This document shows, one piece after another, positions 32,258 through 35,623 of a stretch of 35,623 bases of DNA; positions within the stretch are counted from its first letter, which is position 1, and each line of letters opens with the position of its first letter. The notes beneath the pieces were generated by a model. It did no database searches, was not told the DNA's origin, and saw nothing but the letters and a program-made list of their open reading frames with translations. Position numbers and translations under genes: made by a program. Source of the DNA: Kurthia sibirica (GTDB lineage: Bacteria; Bacillota; Bacilli; Bacillales_A; Planococcaceae); contig NZ_QFVR01000027.1 of the NCBI RefSeq assembly GCF_003143975.1, forward strand, positions 1 through 35,623. The letters run 5' to 3'.

Positions 32258-33013
32258 TAATTCATGTAATGTTTGCATCGTATATGTAGCTGGTTGCTCT
32301 TTTTTCAATAGTTCAGCTGTCGATGTAACACCTGTATTCACATGCAATGTATCAATGCCAAAATGTACGCCCGCTAAAATATCCGTATCATAATTGTCTC
32401 CGATCATAATCATACGGTCTTTTTCGAGATTAAAACTACGTTGAAGCATTTGAAGCATATGTGGTTCTGGTTTTCCGATAAACAAGGGCGTCTTATTTGT
32501 GACCGCACTAATGAGGTTTACAAGACTGCCATTCCCCGGTACAAAACCACGTTCTCTTGGCACTTTAATATCGCTATTCGTAGCGATGTAAAGCGCATCA
32601 TTTTGAAGTTGATAACAAGCTTCTTCTATTTTTTCATAGGTAATATGAAAATCAATACCTTGTACGACAATATCAGCATGGTCGTCTAGTATTTGGATAC
32701 CCTCGGCAAGCAACGCTTGTCTTAAACCATCTTCGCCTACCATATAGACGGTTTTTTGTGGATAATGCAATGCGATATACTTTGCTGTAGCAATTGCAGA
32801 TGTCATAATGTGATCCAGTTCTAGCTCAATCCCCATCCCTGACATTTTGTCATATATTTGCTGCTGTGTCATCTTTGCATTATTCGTCACATAAAATGGC
32901 TTCACGCCACTTTTGCGCAAACGTTTTATAGCTTGAAGCGCCTCTGGAATAACTTCCTGACCATGATAGACAGTACCATCTAAATCAAAGCAATAAGCAG
33001 TATATGTTTTCAT
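32255..33013 (-). CDS. yutF: HAD-family sugar/nucleotide phosphatase, NagD-like
   Basis: This is a cytoplasmic HAD-superfamily (subclass IIA, NagD/p-nitrophenylphosphatase-like) phosphatase of 252 residues. Motif I is CFDLDGTVYHG (nucleophile and acid/base Asp), motif II is PFYVTNNAKMT, and motifs III/IV are FIGKPEP and MIGDNYDTDILAG. All catalytic residues are present; the substrate is unknown. The frame extends upstream to 33079 through yutE, but AGAGGA before the ATG at 33013 sets the start, 1 nt after the yutE stop. The two genes are translationally coupled. Confidence 0.9.
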   Translation of the reverse strand: MKTYTAYCFDLDGTVYHGQEVIPEALQAIKRLRKSGVKPFYVTNNAKMTQQQIYDKMSGMGIELELDHIMTSAIATAKYIALHYPQKTVYMVGEDGLRQALLAEGIQILDDHADIVVQGIDFHITYEKIEEACYQLQNDALYIATNSDIKVPRERGFVPGNGSLVNLISAVTNKTPLFIGKPEPHMLQMLQRSFNLEKDRMIMIGDNYDTDILAGVHFGIDTLHVNTGVTSTAELLKKEQPATYTMQTLHEL

Positions 33014-33014
33014 G

Positions 33015-33467
33015 TTATTTTTCCTCTGGGATAAAGGCTGTAACAACAATACCTGCTTCTTTTTTAACAAACGCTTCAACAGCTGGTTTAAATTGTTTTA
33101 ATATTGGTAACACCTCATTTAAAGTGGTGATTAAGGCTGTAACATCAACTTCCAATACATCACGAACTAATACACGACGATGGCTAATCAATTGTTTGAT
33201 TGGTGCATCCATGTCTGCTGTAATCACTTTTTCATCTACTAAAATATCTATAATATCTTCATAACTTCCTGGGTCACGCATAATAAAGCCATCAATCATC
33301 GTGTTACCTACATCGATAATCGCTTCAATTAAAACGTTTGCGATCCGTGCAACGGCTAGTTCACTCACTGTATCTTTGGCCCAATTTGGCTGCGATTCAA
33401 ATGTTGTTAATAAAGAATCCATATAATTTAAATTATTGGTAATTTTTTTACTGTCGATGAAATACAA
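33015..33467 (-). CDS. yutE: DUF86/HepT-like protein, YutE-type
   Basis: This 150-residue all-helical protein belongs to the DUF86 (HepT-like, HEPN clan) family. In HepT toxins the catalytic motif is R-x4-6-H near the C-terminus; here the equivalent stretch reads SHRRVLVRDVLEVD, where the expected His after LV is Arg. No nucleotidyltransferase antitoxin gene is adjacent. Both facts argue for a non-toxic housekeeping role. The frame opens with ATG at 33485, but GGAGG 7 nt before a TTG at 33467 gives the N-terminus MYFIDSKKI, as expected for YutE. It is coupled to yutF. Confidence 0.8.
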   Translation of the reverse strand: MYFIDSKKITNNLNYMDSLLTTFESQPNWAKDTVSELAVARIANVLIEAIIDVGNTMIDGFIMRDPGSYEDIIDILVDEKVITADMDAPIKQLISHRRVLVRDVLEVDVTALITTLNEVLPILKQFKPAVEAFVKKEAGIVVTAFIPEEK

Positions 33468-33556
33468 AGTACTTCCTCCATTCAAATAAATAATGTTGAT
33501 AGTTCGCTCCCTTCTATAGTACCATATCTTTATGTACGGAAGGAGTGCGATGAATT

Positions 33557-33823
33557 ATGGAAAGATTTTTCTTATATGATGATCAAGAAGAAACCAATAC
33601 TCGTTTTGTAAGCTTTATGGGTGAAAATCAGCGCTATGATTTAGCCATTATGCAAAGTGCACGCTTCTACGGGAAAATACTCGTTTTAGATATGCAATAC
33701 AGCCGTTTTGCCATCATCGGTTCAGATGATTTAGATGAACCGGGTTACTTGGAGCATGTTTTTAATCGTCCACCAGATGAAGCGCAAGAGCTGCGCGACT
33801 ATTTACATGAATTAGTCCATTAA
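33557..33823 (+). CDS. DUF3055 (SAV0927-type) family protein
   Basis: This 88-residue acidic cytoplasmic protein resembles the DUF3055 family of Firmicutes: MERFFLYDDQEETNTRFVSFMGENQRYDLA at the start and RFAIIGSDDLDEPGYLEHVF in the middle. No catalytic motif is seen and the function is unknown. GGAAGGAG lies 11 nt upstream of the ATG. It is monocistronic and divergent from yutE. Confidence 0.78.
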   Translation: MERFFLYDDQEETNTRFVSFMGENQRYDLAIMQSARFYGKILVLDMQYSRFAIIGSDDLDEPGYLEHVFNRPPDEAQELRDYLHELVH

Positions 33824-33875
33824 ACAACTAGTAAAGCCTCCTACAATGATGTAGGAGGCTTTACTAGTTGTTTTG
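33824..33875. terminator. Terminator after the DUF3055 gene
   Basis: A perfect 21 bp stem (33824-33844 with 33851-33871) has a 6 nt loop and is followed by T4 on the plus strand. It starts directly after the stop codon. Confidence 0.85.
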
Positions 33876-33925
33876 TCTTTCACTCGAAAAGATTCTACAC
33901 GAAATAACAGTAGCGAAGAATAAAA

Positions 33926-33962
33926 AAAGCAGAACCAGTCTACTTAAAGAATGTTCTGCTGT
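33926..33962 (-). terminator. Terminator of the lipA-yutD unit
   Basis: AGCAGAAC (33928-33935) pairs with GTTCTGCT (33953-33960). On the minus strand it is followed by a T7 run (A-run at 33922-33928). It lies 6 bp after the yutD stop. Confidence 0.75.
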
Positions 33963-33966
33963 TTTA

Positions 33967-34371
33967 TTATTGTTGAGTTGGCGTTTCATCATCAGTTGCA
34001 ACAGGTTGCTCTGCTTCTATATCTAGAGATGCTTCTGTCGTATTTTCTTCAACTGGTGTTTCTTTCTCTACAATGGGGTCTTCCGTCTGAATTTTAACGG
34101 CTTCCCCTTTCTTTAAAATAAAGTAAGCTGCGCCAAAATTACAATATTCATACAAGTAATCTTGGAATGTACCTATTTTTGTATCAAATGTTGCTTTTGT
34201 ATTTTGATCATCATAAAAACCTTTTAAACGAAGTTGACCATAACCCCAATCACCAACGATAAAATCATATTTTGCTAGTATATCGCTAAAACGGTTTGTA
34301 AAGTCTTCTTCTGTAAATGCTTCTCTATAATCTTTTTCAATCGTATATTCAAAAGAGCCCGCAATAATCAT
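33967..34371 (-). CDS. yutD: YutD family protein (DUF1027) with acidic tail
   Basis: This is a cytoplasmic protein of the YutD family, function unknown. The conserved core (about residues 1-95) includes YREAFTEEDFTNRFSDILAKYDFIVGDWGYGQLRLKGFY and FDTKIGTFQDYLYEYCNFGAAYFIL. The last ~40 residues are an acidic, low-complexity tail rich in Glu, Thr and Asp that B. subtilis YutD (about 102 residues) lacks. The frame opens at 34386, but GGAGG 8 nt before the ATG at 34371 sets the start. It follows lipA by 32 bp in the same transcript. Confidence 0.85.
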   Translation of the reverse strand: MIIAGSFEYTIEKDYREAFTEEDFTNRFSDILAKYDFIVGDWGYGQLRLKGFYDDQNTKATFDTKIGTFQDYLYEYCNFGAAYFILKKGEAVKIQTEDPIVEKETPVEENTTEASLDIEAEQPVATDDETPTQQ

Positions 34372-34403
34372 GTCATCATCCTCCAATTATGAAAGATTCG
34401 TGC

Positions 34404-35321
34404 TTATTGATTAAGCATTTGACGTTGTTTTGTAGCAGCATTCACTTGCTCATCAGCATGGTAGCTACTGCGCACTAAAGGACCCGCTTCACAATGACTG
34501 AAGCCTTTATCCATCGCTATCTTACGCAACTTACCAAATTCGAGTGGAGAATAATACTTCTTAACTGCAATATGCTTTTTCGTAGGTTGTAAATACTGAC
34601 CAATCGTCATAATATCTACATTGTTGGCACGTAAATCATCCATCACTTCTATAATTTCTTCTTCCGTCTCCCCTAATCCTATCATAAGTGACGACTTAGT
34701 TGGAATTTCTGGCTGCATTTCTTTTGAACGACGTAAAAATTCTAGCGAACGATCGTAGGTTGCACGTGCACGTACTCGTTTTGTTAAACTACGCACCGTT
34801 TCAATATTATGATTCAAAATATCCGGTTTTGCATCCATTAAAATTTGTAAATTCTCCTCAATCCCACCCATATCAGATGGTAAAACTTCCACAGATGTTT
34901 GTGGGCTTTTACGTCTTATAGCACGAACTGTCTCCGCCAAAACACTCGCTCCGCCATCTTTTAAATCATCACGAGCTACTACTGTTATAACAACATGCTT
35001 AAGATTCATTAGTACAACAGAATCTGCAACACGTTCTGGTTCTTGAAGGTCTAATTCATTTGGTAAACCAGTTTTCACCGCACAAAAACGACAAGCGCGC
35101 GTGCAAATATCACCTAAAATCATGAATGTGGCAGTTCGTCTTTCACCCCAACACTCATGTATATTAGGACATCTCGCTTCCTCACACACTGTATGTAAAT
35201 TTTTCTCGCGCATCATTTTTTTTAATCCACGATATTCATCATTCGTATTCAATTTAATTTTTAACCAATCGGGTTTACGCATATGTTCCTCTTTATTTGG
35301 CTTACAAGATGACACAGACAT
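34404..35321 (-). CDS. lipA: Lipoyl synthase
   Basis: This radical SAM enzyme inserts two sulfur atoms into octanoyl groups bound to E2/GcvH lipoyl domains. Its auxiliary cluster motif is [12 protein letters not shown] and the SAM cluster motif is [17 protein letters not shown] near the C-terminus holds the conserved auxiliary-cluster serine. At 305 residues it is full length. The start at 35321 has GGGAG 4 nt upstream; an ATG at 35282 with AGAGG is an alternative. Homologues have an N-terminal arm like KKDEHLRKP, which favours the longer form. Its sacrificed cluster must be rebuilt by carriers such as Nfu and A-type proteins, both encoded in this window. Confidence 0.95.
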   Translation of the reverse strand: MSVSSCKPNKEEHMRKPDWLKIKLNTNDEYRGLKKMMREKNLHTVCEEARCPNIHECWGERRTATFMILGDICTRACRFCAVKTGLPNELDLQEPERVADSVVLMNLKHVVITVVARDDLKDGGASVLAETVRAIRRKSPQTSVEVLPSDMGGIEENLQILMDAKPDILNHNIETVRSLTKRVRARATYDRSLEFLRRSKEMQPEIPTKSSLMIGLGETEEEIIEVMDDLRANNVDIMTIGQYLQPTKKHIAVKKYYSPLEFGKLRKIAMDKGFSHCEAGPLVRSSYHADEQVNAATKQRQMLNQ

Positions 35322-35361
35322 TCAGCTCCCATCACTATTTAAAATTCCTCTTTACTGTGAC

Positions 35362-35390
35362 AATGTACCATAAACAACCAGCTGTGACAA
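35362..35390 (-). promoter_or_regulatory. Promoter of lipA-yutD
   Basis: The minus strand has TTGTCA (35385-35390), a 17 bp spacer and an extended -10 TGGTACATT (-10 hexamer 35362-35367), about 40 bp before the lipA start. The sequence GTGACAA occurs twice here (35357-35363 and 35384-35390). The rest of 35322-35496 shows no gene. Confidence 0.6.
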
Positions 35391-35496
35391 CTTTCATTTT
35401 TGGAATTTTTGTCCTATTTCATTTACATCCCATACTCTAATCAGAGTAGTTTAATAGGTTTAAGAAAACCATATAAAAAAAGAGTCATTCTCACAG

Positions 35497-35623
35497 TGGA
35501 CTGCTCCCTGTCAAGTAGACAGCGGAAATAATAAAAATTGAACTAAGCGGCTTGAGCTCTGAATTCTAGAGGGCTCAGGCCGTTTAGTCGTTTTTGATAA
35601 CGTTGATGATTGTAGAAGTGAAT
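35497..35623 (-). mobile_element. IS3-family insertion sequence, right end (partial)
   Basis: The window ends inside an IS. The end begins around 35497 (TGGACTGCTCCCTGTCAAGT), a sequence of the kind seen at ends of IS3-family elements in Bacillales, followed inward by the 3' end of a transposase. The rest, including the other terminus, lies beyond the right edge. Confidence 0.75.
35543..35623 (-). CDS. IS3-family transposase (OrfB), C-terminal fragment
   Basis: The last 26 codons on the minus strand read IHFYNHQRYQKRLNGLSPLE and then FRAQAA before a TAG stop. The pattern (x)xxFYNxxRxxxxLxxLSPxEFR is the classic end of the IS3-family OrfB DDE integrase, which catalyses strand transfer during transposition. 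The frame is open to the window edge, so the fragment is truncated by the window and not necessarily broken in the genome. It is too short to judge activity. Confidence 0.85.
   Translation of the reverse strand: MHFYNHQRYQKRLNGLSPLEFRAQAA

Noticed and set aside
33015-33467. HepT/MNT toxin-antitoxin system
   Set aside because: Only the DUF86 gene is present, its HEPN motif lacks the expected His, and both neighbours are housekeeping genes.
1-35623. tRNA genes, CRISPR arrays or prophage
   Set aside because: No cloverleaf with TTCRANNY-type arm, no regularly spaced repeats and no phage structural or integrase genes were found by reading both strands.

Overview
The window looks like chromosomal DNA of a low-GC Gram-positive bacterium of the order Bacillales, most likely the Lysinibacillus / Solibacillus / Rummeliibacillus side of the Planococcaceae. 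The base composition is AT-rich, ribosome binding sites are strong (AGGAGG type), TTG and GTG starts are common, and intrinsic terminators sit between most transcription units. Many genes match the Bacillus subtilis yug, mrp (yuf), yui and yut/yuz blocks, in rearranged order and interrupted by an arginine/proline catabolism cluster. Organism and family calls rest on recognition of the proteins, not on a database search.

Layout. 1-500: promoter and leader of a ribosomal RNA operon that is transcribed leftwards out of the window; there is no protein gene here. 508-4034: an EamA-type transporter, then a forward run of an MgtC-like membrane protein, a CDF metal transporter and a PPP-family phosphatase. 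4206-9825: the roc region. On the minus strand lie pruA, rocD and glutamate dehydrogenase, which together convert ornithine and pyrroline-5-carboxylate to glutamate and 2-oxoglutarate. A RocR-like regulator is transcribed divergently, and its AAA+ domain has lost the sigma-54 contact loop and most catalytic residues. 9918-18204: yugI, an NSS symporter, a small HTH regulator, yugE, patB, ppiB with a small membrane protein, an MFS exporter and a class A penicillin-binding protein. 18488-24980: a DUF5366 membrane protein and the complete seven-gene mrp Na+/H+ antiporter operon. 25210-35321: pepA and the yui/yut/yuz group. This last group is rich in iron-sulfur related genes: yutM (A-type carrier), yutI (Nfu-type carrier), lipA (lipoyl synthase), and the small cysteine-bearing proteins YuzD and YuzB. 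It also contains a type-II-like NADH dehydrogenase (yutJ). The right edge cuts into an IS3-family insertion sequence.

Most notable non-coding structure. (i) A ~200-220 bp dispersed repeat occurs twice in inverted orientation (18283-18480 and 27290-27510); each copy lies between convergent genes and the pair brackets the mrp-pepA-yuiD segment. (ii) A 90 bp mini-element with IS6-family type terminal inverted repeats lies at 25052-25141. (iii) Two tandem Rex-type operators (31844-31884) sit between yutJ and yuzB, one covering the predicted yutJ -35 box. (iv) A 29 bp perfect-arm palindrome lies over the promoter of the DUF2225 gene. (v) TTGCA-type inverted repeats lie in the pruA/regulator intergenic region with no recognisable -24/-12 promoter, which agrees with the degenerate regulator acting on sigma-A promoters.

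No tRNA gene, CRISPR array or prophage was recognised. Nothing in the window looks like a wholly new multi-gene defence or biosynthetic system. The best leads for novelty are the sigma-54-independent RocR derivative, the Rex-type control of yutJ, the dispersed repeat and the small Cys-motif proteins next to the Fe-S genes.
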